Shown here in pieces: positions 7,988 through 17,227 of a stretch of DNA of 64,000 bases. Both the position numbers and the translations under genes were made by a program. Source of the DNA: Bryobacteraceae bacterium (GTDB lineage Bacteria > Acidobacteriota > Terriglobia > Bryobacterales > Bryobacteraceae); contig JAICJH010000005.1 of assembly GCA_025928545.1 (NCBI GenBank), forward strand, positions 105,502 to 169,501, given 5' to 3'. Below the pieces are notes generated by a model. That model had not been told where the DNA came from. It ran no database searches and saw nothing but the letters and a program-made list of their open reading frames with translations. The stretch's first letter is position 1; the number at the start of each line of letters is the position of its first letter.

Positions 7988-9190
7988 ATGAGAATTGTCA
8001 TACCAACCGAAAACTTCCTGTATTACATGGGCACCAAAGATGCGATTTTTGGTGGCGCCGAGACCCTCCTCATGGAGATTTGCCGACTGCTGGTCGCCGA
8101 CGGCCATGATGTCACGGTCCTCCAGTTGGGAACGGAGTATAAGACCTTTGAGCACGAAGGAATCAAGGTCAGGCAAGTCAAAGCGCCTACATTACGCCTC
8201 ATCCAGAAACTCGGCTTTCTGCGGCGTTGGTTCTGGGCAGGAATTTGCGTTTGGCGACACATCGACAAAGACGCGGACTGGGTGCATTTCCACTATCACT
8301 ATATGGCCTTCCCGTGGGCCGGACGACTCCGTTGCCGAAAAACCGGGATGAATCACGGCGTCGACTGGAACGTCCCCTGGGTTTACGAAAGCCTATCTCG
8401 GCGGAACATTCGGGATCGGTTCTCATTCGTGTGCCTGAAATTGGTAACCAGGTTCACCGTCCGAACACTCGACCAGTTGATCACAAATGATTACTTCTTC
8501 ACGCATTACACCACTCATCGCCATCCTCAATTGCTGAAGAAGTTCTCCTACATTCCCAACTTCACATATACCGATCTTTTTCGCCCTGATGTGGTGCCTT
8601 CCTCGAAACTCCGCGAACAGTTCCCCGGCTGCAAACTGATTCTACTTCCGAAGATGGCCAGCCGGGATCGCGGGACCGACATCATTTATGAATGTCTCCT
8701 TAGACTGAATCGCCCCGATCTGCGTCTCATCATTACCGGAACGAGCGGCGGTGTCCCGCAATTTGTCAAACTGGCGCGCGACATGGGACTGGAGGATAAA
8801 GTACACTTCACAGGCCATGTGGATTTTAAATCCGAACTGCCGGGAATCTATGCGGCCGCTGACATCGTTGTGATACCAAGCCCCTGCCGGGAAGCCACAG
8901 CCATTGCGATGCTGGAAGGTATGGCAATGGGGAAACCAATGATCGTCGCCAATATCGGCGGCCTCACTGAGGTTGCGAAGGATCGCTATAACTGTCTGGT
9001 CCGGCATGCCAATACGGAAGATTTCAGTCAGGCGATTCAGGAACTTCTCGACGATCAGGAACTCGCTGGAAAACTGGGGGCGAACGCCCATCGATTTATT
9101 AATGGTGCTTTCACGAAGGAAATCTGGGATGCGCGCATTCGCGATTTCTTTCATCCCCGTCACATTCATGCCGACCACCAACAGCGCTGA
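7988..9190 (+). CDS. GT4-family glycosyltransferase
   Basis: The 400-residue protein is a GT-B fold retaining glycosyltransferase. GGAETLLMEICR follows the first strand at about residues 19-30. The C-terminal half carries PSPCREATAIAMLEGMA, the E-x7-E nucleotide-sugar-binding motif (EATAIAMLE), followed by MGKPMIVANIGG. Such enzymes add a sugar from a nucleotide donor to a lipid-linked oligosaccharide at the cytoplasmic face of the inner membrane. It is followed 45 bases later by a GT2 gene. Donor and linkage cannot be predicted. Confidence 0.85.
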   Translation: MRIVIPTENFLYYMGTKDAIFGGAETLLMEICRLLVADGHDVTVLQLGTEYKTFEHEGIKVRQVKAPTLRLIQKLGFLRRWFWAGICVWRHIDKDADWVHFHYHYMAFPWAGRLRCRKTGMNHGVDWNVPWVYESLSRRNIRDRFSFVCLKLVTRFTVRTLDQLITNDYFFTHYTTHRHPQLLKKFSYIPNFTYTDLFRPDVVPSSKLREQFPGCKLILLPKMASRDRGTDIIYECLLRLNRPDLRLIITGTSGGVPQFVKLARDMGLEDKVHFTGHVDFKSELPGIYAAADIVVIPSPCREATAIAMLEGMAMGKPMIVANIGGLTEVAKDRYNCLVRHANTEDFSQAIQELLDDQELAGKLGANAHRFINGAFTKEIWDARIRDFFHPRHIHADHQQR

Positions 9191-9235
9191 CGCCGTGGCA
9201 AGATTCTCATTCTGAACCGCTGACCCAATCGCCCG

Positions 9236-10219
9236 ATGTCCACCAGATCAGTTGCAGTCACTGTCATCACTCGGAATCGCCCGGATAGTCTGGAGTACTG
9301 TCTGACTTGCGTCATGCTTCAGTCTCACCCGGCCAATGAAGTGATAGTGATCGATAGTTCCACAGATACGCGATCACGTGAATTGGTACTGGCGCGTTTC
9401 CCGTATGTACGATACTTCCATATAACAGCGCCACTGGGTTCTCAGCCAAGACTGAGAAACCTGGCCCTTCGGAACGCCGAATCCGACATTATTGCCGCAA
9501 TTGATGACGACGGTTATCCCCGGCCGGAGTGGCTTTCCGAAATTCTCCGGTGTTACGAATCCGGCGTAGGCGCGGTCGGGGGACGGATCCTTCAAGGTTC
9601 CGTGGACGAAGGCAGGAATCAGCAGCGTCCCGTTGTCGGAACAATTTCGCCTGCTGGCGGAGCGATGGCTAATTTTAATGCCGTCTGGCCGGAACCGTTC
9701 GAGGTGGATCATTTGCAGGGTACAAACATGAGCTTCCGCAGGGATCTTCTGATCGAAGCAGGCGGATGGGACCTGGCGCTGGAAAGCGGGTACGCGGCGT
9801 ATGAAGACACCGAAACATGCCTTCGAATCAAGCGCCTCGGTTATAAAGTCTTGTATGCCCCGGCTGCGATCGTGCAACATGGACTGGAACCCCGGCAAGG
9901 CGGCTTCACCCGCGATTTCGGAGTTTCGGTTCCCCTCGCCTATTCGGTATCTCGTAACGCTGTTTACACCATTCTGAGGAGCTACCGGTTGACGCCTCGC
10001 GTTGTCCTCGGTGCAGGAATCCTCGCGCCGGCGTTGAATGTTGCCAGGTCGATTCTTCCGAGGAATGCTGCCACAGGACGACGTACTCTCTCGGTTTCGA
10101 TCCTCCGGCTTCGCACAGCGTCTGCCATAATCGCCGGACATCTTTCCGGTCTGGTTTGTCTCATCAGGGCTAGAAAGACGAATCTCCTGCCGCGCTTGCT
10201 GCCCGGCGGGCAGGCCTAG
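9236..10219 (+). CDS. GT2-family glycosyltransferase
   Basis: The 327-residue protein has the GT-A organisation. VTVITRNRPDSLEYCL is at the start, the metal-binding DxD motif is in AAIDDDGYPRPEWL at about residues 90-100, and LQGTNMSFRRD with a later EDTETCLRI forms the acceptor/catalytic region, as in the rhamnosyl/galactofuranosyl-type GT2 enzymes. A hydrophobic tail near the C terminus may associate with the membrane. It would transfer one sugar of the repeat unit. It lies between a GT4 gene and the polymerase, in the same direction with short gaps, which supports a single operon. Confidence 0.85.
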   Translation: MSTRSVAVTVITRNRPDSLEYCLTCVMLQSHPANEVIVIDSSTDTRSRELVLARFPYVRYFHITAPLGSQPRLRNLALRNAESDIIAAIDDDGYPRPEWLSEILRCYESGVGAVGGRILQGSVDEGRNQQRPVVGTISPAGGAMANFNAVWPEPFEVDHLQGTNMSFRRDLLIEAGGWDLALESGYAAYEDTETCLRIKRLGYKVLYAPAAIVQHGLEPRQGGFTRDFGVSVPLAYSVSRNAVYTILRSYRLTPRVVLGAGILAPALNVARSILPRNAATGRRTLSVSILRLRTASAIIAGHLSGLVCLIRARKTNLLPRLLPGGQA

Positions 10220-10242
10220 TAGTATCTCGGCAGCCGAATACC

Positions 10243-11553
10243 ATGGAAATCTTCGTCTACTATCTCGTGTTCGCTTTGGTAACCGGCCTTTGTCTGCGGG
10301 TCGCCAGCAAACGCCACGCTAGCCGCCGCCATTGGGAAATGAGCCCGGAAGTTGTCCTGGTAATTTCATTTTTCCTATATGCCTCCGCTATGCCGGTATC
10401 CCGCCTGCTTTGGGGAACCGGGGTGGACGATGCAGATGTCCCATTCATGCAGGCGCACATTCTGGCGGTACTGGGTCTCCTGATCGGTCTGATCGGCGGC
10501 AAATACCTCAGCCCTCCGAAGAAGACTCCTCCTGCGATCAAGCCGCTGCCCAAACAGAGGATCGTAGTACTCACAGTAAGCGCGCTTGCGGTCATCCTCG
10601 GTTATATTTACTACTCAATCGGTTTCAGTATCGCCAACTGGTTGCAACCGTATTCTTTTGAAACGACGCTCAACCCGGTAAGCACAACCGCCGATACCTT
10701 GATCGAGCCGGCGGCGTTCGCCCTCTTGATTCACTGTTATCTGAGCGCCGCCAGTTTTCGAATAGCCCGGCCAAAGATGTATCGTTTTGTAGTAGCGATT
10801 GTCGGCATTGTCGCGATCGCGCTTTTACTTCGGGGAATGCGTAATCCAGTCCAGATCCTTTGCCTGCCAATCTTTGGCTTGGCTTTCCGGAATCGGAGGG
10901 TTCCGGTCTTCAAATCTGGCGTTGCCGCAGTCTGCGTGTTCATCCTGTTTTCTGTGGTAGCGGTTGTGAGAAACTTCGGCCTGATAAACGCTAACAGCGC
11001 GCCATTGACAACCTCCTCACTGGATCCTCTTCATGGTGAGTTGGGAACAAGTTACAACGTGTTTCGCATCTTTAACGCGATAGGCTATGAGGACGAACTC
11101 CAGTACGGTAAGACTTACACGGTCGATCTGGGGCTTAATCTCGTTCCACGAGCACTGTGGCCGAATCGCCCCGCTTCAACAGCCGTGCGATTCTCCATGA
11201 GGTACTATGGCACAACCGATCTGAAGTTTGGCCTCGGTTTTTGCCCGGTTGTAGAAGCTATGGCAAATTTCGGCATGGAAGGAATTCCCATTGTCTTCGC
11301 TTTATTCGCCGGGATAGTGATAGCTGGGGCAAATTACCTGCGCGGCAAAGGGCGTTGGGGACTGCTATCCTACGCGATGCTGCTGCCGATGCTGATTAAC
11401 TGGAACAGAATCGACTCAAACGCTGCATTCAAGATGTTTGCTGTTTACACCATGTTCTTCATTGTCTTTGACAAACTGATCTATCTCCGGCTCGATACTG
11501 CAGTGCGAACATCAATTAGCAGCCAGCCCCTGTCTCCTGCGCGGCAGGTTTGA
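10243..11553 (+). CDS. Wzy-type oligosaccharide repeat-unit polymerase
   Basis: This 436-residue integral membrane protein has about 10-12 hydrophobic segments and one larger extracytoplasmic loop (about residues 245-345) containing LHGELGTSYNVFRIFNAIG and LVPRALWPNRPAS. The pattern fits O-antigen/oligosaccharide repeat-unit polymerases, which join lipid-linked units in the periplasm. Polymerases share little sequence, so the call rests on topology, the loop motif and position among glycosyltransferases with a flippase upstream. No Wzz, Wza or Wzc homologue is visible in the window, so chain-length control and export must be encoded elsewhere. Confidence 0.7.
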   Translation: MEIFVYYLVFALVTGLCLRVASKRHASRRHWEMSPEVVLVISFFLYASAMPVSRLLWGTGVDDADVPFMQAHILAVLGLLIGLIGGKYLSPPKKTPPAIKPLPKQRIVVLTVSALAVILGYIYYSIGFSIANWLQPYSFETTLNPVSTTADTLIEPAAFALLIHCYLSAASFRIARPKMYRFVVAIVGIVAIALLLRGMRNPVQILCLPIFGLAFRNRRVPVFKSGVAAVCVFILFSVVAVVRNFGLINANSAPLTTSSLDPLHGELGTSYNVFRIFNAIGYEDELQYGKTYTVDLGLNLVPRALWPNRPASTAVRFSMRYYGTTDLKFGLGFCPVVEAMANFGMEGIPIVFALFAGIVIAGANYLRGKGRWGLLSYAMLLPMLINWNRIDSNAAFKMFAVYTMFFIVFDKLIYLRLDTAVRTSISSQPLSPARQV

Positions 11554-11605
11554 ACGACAGGCTCTGCGGTCCGCCCCGCACTGAATCCATGGATTCTCAA
11601 CGACT

Positions 11606-12853
11606 GTGACCAAATCAATCTCAAAATGCCGTATCTGCGGCAACCCAAGCCTTATACCGCTCCTCGATCTCGGTGAGATGGCACTTACGGGGGTATTCCC
11701 CAAGCACCCCGACGAGAACGTTCCGCGCGCTCCGCTCGAATTAGTCCAGTGTTGTCCGAATGAACCGACTTCGTGCGGTCTGGTTCAACTGAAACATTCG
11801 TACGAGCCCTCTGGCATGTTTGGTAACGCCTATGGCTACCGTTCCGGTCTCAACCGCTCAATGGTCGAACACCTCAACGCGAAGGCTGCACGGATTAAGA
11901 AGTTCGTCTCACTGAACCCCGGCGATCTCGTGCTGGACATCGGCAGCAACGATGGCACTTTGCTGCACGCCATGGCCGCATCCGGAGTGACGTTGGCCGG
12001 CATGGATCCGTCCGGCTCTAAATTCCTCCATTATTACCCTGCGGATGCCTGCCTGATCCCCGATTTCTTTTCGGCTGCACGATTCCGCCAGGAATTCGGC
12101 CCGCGCAGAGCCCGCGTGGTGACTTCAATAGCCATGTTCTACGATCTTGAGGCCCCCTTCGATTTCGTTCGGGACGTGGCCGATATCCTTGCCGACGACG
12201 GCGTCTGGATCTTCGAACAGAGTTACCTGCCCAGTATGCTCCGGACTAATTCTTACGACACGGTCTGCCATGAGCATCTTGAGTACTATGCCCTACGCCA
12301 AGTTCTCTGGATGACGAAGAGGGCCGGGCTGAAAATTCTCGACATTGAGTTCAATGATGCCAACGGTGGCAGTTTCTCCATCATTGCGACCAGGTCTTCG
12401 GCTCCATATCCAGAAGCCATCGAAGCAGTCGGGCGTGTGACGCAGGAAGAACAGACAATAGGGCTTGACTCCCCGGCCGTCTATTCGGAATTTGCCACCC
12501 GGGTTCGGAACCATCGCATCGAATTGCCAGAACGTCTTCGAAAGATGAAGCGGGATGGCTTGCGCGTTTGCGGTTACGGTGCATCGACCAAGGGTAATGT
12601 TCTGTTGCAGTATTGCGGCATCACGCGGGAATTGCTTCCTTCTATTGCGGAAGTCAACGAAGATAAGTTCGGTGCATTCACGCCGGGAACGCTGATTCCA
12701 ATTATTTCAGAAGCTGAAGCCCGTCAATGCGCGCCGGATATTTTCATGGTTCTGCCTTGGCACTTCCGGAAAAACATCATTGGAAAAGAACAGGCGTATC
12801 TGCAGTCGGGGGGGCGGCTTATGTTCCCGCTGCCGATCATCGAAATTCTCTAA
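11606..12853 (+). CDS. Sugar C-methyltransferase (SAM-dependent, zinc-binding N terminus)
   Basis: The 415-residue protein has the three-part layout of NovU/TylC3-type NDP-sugar C-methyltransferases. An N-terminal zinc-binding region starts CRICGNPSLIPLLDLG with a later cysteine cluster (QCCPNEPTSC). A central Rossmann methyltransferase has VLDIGSNDGTLL. The C-terminal domain contains GYGASTKGNVLLQYCGI. These enzymes methylate a carbon next to the keto group of NDP-4-keto-6-deoxysugars. The start is GTG at 11606. The next two genes are GDP-mannose 4,6-dehydratase homologues, so a GDP-linked 4-keto-6-deoxyhexose is the likely substrate and the product a branched sugar (inference). Confidence 0.85.
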   Translation: MTKSISKCRICGNPSLIPLLDLGEMALTGVFPKHPDENVPRAPLELVQCCPNEPTSCGLVQLKHSYEPSGMFGNAYGYRSGLNRSMVEHLNAKAARIKKFVSLNPGDLVLDIGSNDGTLLHAMAASGVTLAGMDPSGSKFLHYYPADACLIPDFFSAARFRQEFGPRRARVVTSIAMFYDLEAPFDFVRDVADILADDGVWIFEQSYLPSMLRTNSYDTVCHEHLEYYALRQVLWMTKRAGLKILDIEFNDANGGSFSIIATRSSAPYPEAIEAVGRVTQEEQTIGLDSPAVYSEFATRVRNHRIELPERLRKMKRDGLRVCGYGASTKGNVLLQYCGITRELLPSIAEVNEDKFGAFTPGTLIPIISEAEARQCAPDIFMVLPWHFRKNIIGKEQAYLQSGGRLMFPLPIIEIL

Positions 12854-12854
12854 A

Positions 12855-13823
12855 ATGCCGACAGCCCTTATTATCGGCCATAAGGGTCAGGACGGCACAT
12901 ACCTAACGCAACTGCTTCGTCGAAAAGCATATCGTATTGCGGCCACGGACAGAGAGTCGATCGATAGTGACGTCGATGAGTTGCGTGCCCCGCTGGATAT
13001 CGGTAATGCCCACAAAGTTCAGCAGTTAGTTGCTGCCCTCCGCCCCGACGAAATCTATTTTCTGGCGGCCTTCCATCATTCTTCTGAAGATTCACCCGTC
13101 GGAGATGGTGAACTGATATCAGAAAGTTTTGCCGTTAATACTCTCGCGCTGAATCACGTCCTGAATGCCATGGTCGCCGCGCGCTCAGCCAGCAGGCTGT
13201 TTTACGCGTCATCGTCACGTGTGTTCGGCGAACCGCCGCACGATCTCCAGGACGAAAGCACGCCACTTAACCCGGTTTGCGCATACGGCATCTCGAAAGA
13301 AGCCGCAATGCGGGTTTGTCGCTACTACCGGCAGCGTGGTGTATACGTTTCCTGCGGAATCTTCTATAACCATGAGTCGCCCCTGCGGCCACCACAATTC
13401 ATTTCCCGTAAAGTTGTTCAGAGTGCCCTACGAATTTCGCGCGGAAGCCACGAGCGACTCGTCGTCGGCGATCTTGGGGCTCAGGTAGACTGGGGCTACG
13501 CGCCGGATTACGCTGATGCGGTTTGGCGGATTCTGCAACTGGATTCCTCAGATGACTTCGTGATCGGCACCGGCCGGCTCCACACAGTTCGTGATCTTGT
13601 GGAAACGGCATTCCGCCTTGTCGGATTGGACTGGCGAAGCCACGTGACAGAACGCGCGGCAACTCTGCGTCGCAAAGCATCGGCAACACCTCTTCGGGCA
13701 AACAGTCGCAAGTTACGGGATCTGACGGGTTGGGAACCCACAGTGAGCTTCGAACAAATGATTGCAATTATGATGGACGCCGAGAAGGCGGAAGCAATTC
13801 AGTCGATGAACACGCTGCACTGA
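12855..13823 (+). CDS. GDP-mannose dehydratase-like SDR, probably reductase or epimerase
   Basis: This 322-residue extended SDR starts at ATG 12855, one base after the methyltransferase stop; LIIGHKGQDGTYL is the NAD(P)-binding loop. It resembles the true gmd gene that follows (both have [16 protein letters not shown] and WGYAP(D/E)Y). However, the catalytic SSE of dehydratases reads SSR (ASSSRVFG), so the glutamate needed for dehydration is replaced. The YGISK pair (Tyr, Lys) is kept. That pattern fits a reductase or epimerase acting on the keto sugar made by the next enzyme. A dehydratase role cannot be excluded without testing. Confidence 0.75.
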   Translation: MPTALIIGHKGQDGTYLTQLLRRKAYRIAATDRESIDSDVDELRAPLDIGNAHKVQQLVAALRPDEIYFLAAFHHSSEDSPVGDGELISESFAVNTLALNHVLNAMVAARSASRLFYASSSRVFGEPPHDLQDESTPLNPVCAYGISKEAAMRVCRYYRQRGVYVSCGIFYNHESPLRPPQFISRKVVQSALRISRGSHERLVVGDLGAQVDWGYAPDYADAVWRILQLDSSDDFVIGTGRLHTVRDLVETAFRLVGLDWRSHVTERAATLRRKASATPLRANSRKLRDLTGWEPTVSFEQMIAIMMDAEKAEAIQSMNTLH

Positions 13824-13850
13824 ACCGATTACGAAAAAGGAACCGAATCT

Positions 13851-14846
13851 ATGAAGCGAGCGCTCATTACAGGCATTACGGGTCAGGACGGATCTTACCT
13901 GGCGGAATTGTTGTTATCCAAGGGCTATGAGGTACACGGGATCAAGCGCCGCTCAAGCAGTTTCAACACCGGCCGAATCGAAGGGATCTATTCCGATTGG
14001 CATCAAAAATCCAGTCGCCTGTTCCTGCATTTCGCGGATTTATCGGATTCTGGAAGCCTTTGGAAACTCCTGTATGAGATCCAGCCCGATGAAGTCTACA
14101 ACCTCGCCGCCCAGAGCCACGTACGCGTCAGCTTCGACATTCCGGAGTACACTTGTGATATTGCTGGCAACGGAGCTTTGCGTCTGCTGGAAGGTATCCG
14201 TCACGTCGGATTGAAGACTCGCTTTTATCAGGCATCGTCAAGCGAAATGTTCGGCGCAACCCCGCCGCCGCAGAATGAGGATACGAAGTTTTATCCGCGC
14301 AGCCCATACGCGTGTGCCAAGCAATTTGCTCATTCCATCACTGTGAACTATCGGGAAAGTTACGGTATGCACGCGTCATGTGGCATCTTGTTTAATCACG
14401 AATCGCCTCGCAGGGGCGAAACTTTCGTGACGCGCAAAATCGCCCGTGCCGCAGCTAAAATTAAGCTTGGCCTGGATTCGAAATTGTATCTGGGCAATCT
14501 AAACGCGCGCCGAGACTGGGGCTACGCGCCGGAATATGTCGAAGCTATGTGGCTAATGCTTCAGCAGGATCAACCGTCTGACTTCGTCATAGGGACAGGC
14601 CAGACCCACTCAGTGGAAGATTTTCTGCGCCTCGCTTTTGAGCAACTCGATCTCGATTGGCGTGAATACGTCGAGATCGATCCCCAGTACTTCAGGCCAA
14701 CGGAAGTAGAATCGCTCCGCGCCGATGCTTCCAGAGCGCAGAAACATCTCCAATGGCAATACAGGACGGAACTGGATGAATTGGTTCGGATCATGGTGCA
14801 GGCCGAAACCGCATTCCTCACCCGCCCCGCGATAACCACGGCCTGA
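13851..14846 (+). CDS. gmd: GDP-mannose 4,6-dehydratase
   Basis: The 331-residue SDR converts GDP-D-mannose to GDP-4-keto-6-deoxy-D-mannose. Family marks are the [14 protein letters not shown] dinucleotide loop at the start, the [11 protein letters not shown] specificity segment, the catalytic ASSSEMFG and SPYACAK (Tyr, Lys), and [20 protein letters not shown] good ribosome site (AAAAAGGAACC) precedes the ATG. The length is close to the family's usual 340-370. It lies 27 bases after its degenerate paralogue and is the likely source of the keto sugar for the methyltransferase and reductase just upstream. Confidence 0.93.
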   Translation: MKRALITGITGQDGSYLAELLLSKGYEVHGIKRRSSSFNTGRIEGIYSDWHQKSSRLFLHFADLSDSGSLWKLLYEIQPDEVYNLAAQSHVRVSFDIPEYTCDIAGNGALRLLEGIRHVGLKTRFYQASSSEMFGATPPPQNEDTKFYPRSPYACAKQFAHSITVNYRESYGMHASCGILFNHESPRRGETFVTRKIARAAAKIKLGLDSKLYLGNLNARRDWGYAPEYVEAMWLMLQQDQPSDFVIGTGQTHSVEDFLRLAFEQLDLDWREYVEIDPQYFRPTEVESLRADASRAQKHLQWQYRTELDELVRIMVQAETAFLTRPAITTA

Positions 14847-14876
14847 ATTTCAGTTCGCGGACTGCAAGCGTGCCAG

Positions 14877-16097
14877 ATGAAAATCCTTCTGCTGAGTAGC
14901 CAGGACCCGAACGATTTGGCCAATGGGATCGGCTCAATTGCTCACAATTCCCTCCACTGTCTGCGCGAACTGGGGCATAGCGTCCAGGTGATCTGCATTA
15001 CCAATGAAAAACGTACCGGATTCCCGGTGCATTACGCCCAATGCAGATCCGATGGAATACGAGACCTGGTCGTGACGCGCTTTGCACGGCCGATCGCCCC
15101 CCAATTGGACGGCCTTCGCGCTCTGGCCGGTGCATGGTTGACCAAAGAAGAACGCAACTTCGCGACGGAGGTGACACAGCGCAGCCGCGAATGCGATCTC
15201 GCGATCTGGTTCGGACACATGTGGGACCCTCTTACTCGCGCCCTATTGAACTGTTGCCGTTGTCCTGTGATTCTGCATGTGAACGACAGCATTACTTTGG
15301 TTCGACAGCAGCGATCCAGCAGCGTTGGCGGACGTATCCAGACCGCGCTCGCCCGATTTCTTGAAGCTGCAATTCTTCGTCGAATGAAACTCGAAGCCGC
15401 GGGCATTGTCTACGTAGGAGACGAGGACCGTAGGTCGGCCCTGTCGATGGCCCGCGTTCCAAACGCAGACGCGGTGTTCAGTCTGCCACTCGCAGTTGAT
15501 ACTGTTACGTTCTCCCCGTCTGAAGATCGACCCGCTGCGGCCGGTGCCGAGACAACGGAAGCAATATTGCCGGTATTGTTGTTTACCGGGCACATGGGAT
15601 ACGGCCCTAATATTACTGCCGCCATTCATCTTGTAGAAAAGGTCTTACCCCTCCTGCCGGCGAATGTTAAGGTCAGACTAGTTGGTAAAAGCCCGGCGCA
15701 GGCGATCTCCGCCCTGGCAGCTCTCGATAAAAGAGTTTGCGTAACTGGCGAGGTTCACGATATCGTCGCGGAATATCGTGCCGCCGACATCTTCCTGGCT
15801 CCGATCTCTTTTTCTTATGGCATGAAGACCAAGGTCTTGGAAGCAATGGCGTGCGGACTGCCCGTAGTCGCCTCACCGGGAGCGGCCAGCGGCTTTGACG
15901 GCACCCCGCCAGGCGTTCTGGTGGGAAATACCGACCAGGAACTTGCCGCACTTACAATAGCATTGCTCCGTGACGCCGGTTTACGCCGTGCTACGGGCGC
16001 GGCTGGCCGGCGACACGTCCTCGGTCATCACAGGTGGATCGACCGGACCCGCCGTTTGGCCGGGCTCCTGAGAACTCAGCCGGACTCATTCTCTTGA
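14877..16097 (+). CDS. GT4-family glycosyltransferase
   Basis: The 406-residue GT-B protein has KILLLSSQDPNDLANGIGS at its N terminus and a C-terminal donor-binding domain with FTGHMGYGPN, then FSYGMKTKVLEAMACGLPVVASPGAASG. The first glutamate of the classic E-x7-E is replaced in this GMKTKVLE variant, as in the GT4 subgroup related to TuaH/EpsH-like sugar transferases. It probably adds one sugar to the lipid-linked unit. The next glycosyltransferase gene overlaps its stop codon, so the two are translationally coupled. Confidence 0.8.
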   Translation: MKILLLSSQDPNDLANGIGSIAHNSLHCLRELGHSVQVICITNEKRTGFPVHYAQCRSDGIRDLVVTRFARPIAPQLDGLRALAGAWLTKEERNFATEVTQRSRECDLAIWFGHMWDPLTRALLNCCRCPVILHVNDSITLVRQQRSSSVGGRIQTALARFLEAAILRRMKLEAAGIVYVGDEDRRSALSMARVPNADAVFSLPLAVDTVTFSPSEDRPAAAGAETTEAILPVLLFTGHMGYGPNITAAIHLVEKVLPLLPANVKVRLVGKSPAQAISALAALDKRVCVTGEVHDIVAEYRAADIFLAPISFSYGMKTKVLEAMACGLPVVASPGAASGFDGTPPGVLVGNTDQELAALTIALLRDAGLRRATGAAGRRHVLGHHRWIDRTRRLAGLLRTQPDSFS

Positions 16098-17227
16098 AAA
16101 TCCTCCACGTTGTAACCGGCTTGAATGTGGGCGGCGCGGAATCTCAGTTATGCGGCCTGATTGAAGGGTTGGCGCCTCTCGGCTTCGAACAAAAGGTTGT
16201 GTGCCTGATTTCAGAGGGCTCCTTAACTTCGCGGATACGCAGTCACGGCGTGGAATGCATTCACCTCAATTTGCGCCGGGGACGCCCCGACTTACGTGGG
16301 GTGCTGGAACTGCGCAAACAAATAGCGCTCTACAGACCGTCCATAATTCACGCCTGGATGTATCATGCCTGCATATATTCCTCTTTGGCCGGCAGTTTCA
16401 CACCCTCCGCGACGCCACAACTTTGGGCAATTCACCACTCCAGTCTTGGATTTGCCGGCAACAGTTTGTCAACTGTGGCTGCGGTAACGCTATGCAGGCG
16501 CCTGTCCCGGCGAAACAATGTCCATATGGTCTATTGCGCCGAAGCAGCCAGGCGGGCACATGAAGCCCGTGGTTTTTGTCGGGAACGTGCAGTCTTTATC
16601 CCGAATGGCTATGATGCAGACAAGTTTCAGTGGCGCGCCGAAGCGCGCGAACGAATCCGGACGCAACTCAGAATTCCTGCGGATCGGACAGTCTTCGGTC
16701 TCGTGGCGCGTTTCGACCCCATCAAAGATCACGCAACTTTCCTCGCTGCGGCCGGTTTGGCTGTTCAGAAACACCCCGGAAAACTGGCAATCGTGCTCGT
16801 CGGTCACGGGATCGACGAATCGAATGCCGCCCTGATGAGTCTGATCGAAAAGAATAATCTTCGCAGTTCTGTCATCTTGGTGGGCCGGAGGGATGACATT
16901 GCTTCCGTATATTCTGCCCTCGATTTCCTCGTGTTAAGTTCGCGAGGCGAGGCATTTCCGAATGTAATTTGTGAGGGAATGTTGTGCGAACTACCCTGCA
17001 TTTCCACCGATGTCGGAGATTGCGGCGCTATTATCGGGGACACTGGCTTCTTAGCGCCTGCTGGCTCGGCGATGGGCTTAGGTACGGCACTGGGTCAGGC
17101 GGCGAGTCTGAGCGAATCGGAACGTAACGAGCGCGCGGTGTCAGCCCGGCAGCGTATTCTCACCAGATACTCCGTGGAGGCCTACGTTTCGAAACATGCT
17201 GCCGTCTACAATCGTTTGGCGCGATGA
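16094..17227 (+). CDS. GT4-family glycosyltransferase
   Basis: This protein of about 377 residues begins LKILHVVTGLNVGGAESQLC; the TTG at 16094 is chosen because this strand and GGAE loop mark the start of GT4 proteins. The codon overlaps the stop of the preceding gene (TTGA). The donor site SSRGEAFPNVICEGMLCELP contains the E-x7-E pair, and PNGYDADKF marks the start of the C-terminal domain. It acts on lipid-linked glycans at the inner membrane. The end overlaps the next glycosyltransferase gene by four bases (ATGA), which supports one transcript. Confidence 0.85.
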   Translation: MKILHVVTGLNVGGAESQLCGLIEGLAPLGFEQKVVCLISEGSLTSRIRSHGVECIHLNLRRGRPDLRGVLELRKQIALYRPSIIHAWMYHACIYSSLAGSFTPSATPQLWAIHHSSLGFAGNSLSTVAAVTLCRRLSRRNNVHMVYCAEAARRAHEARGFCRERAVFIPNGYDADKFQWRAEARERIRTQLRIPADRTVFGLVARFDPIKDHATFLAAAGLAVQKHPGKLAIVLVGHGIDESNAALMSLIEKNNLRSSVILVGRRDDIASVYSALDFLVLSSRGEAFPNVICEGMLCELPCISTDVGDCGAIIGDTGFLAPAGSAMGLGTALGQAASLSESERNERAVSARQRILTRYSVEAYVSKHAAVYNRLAR

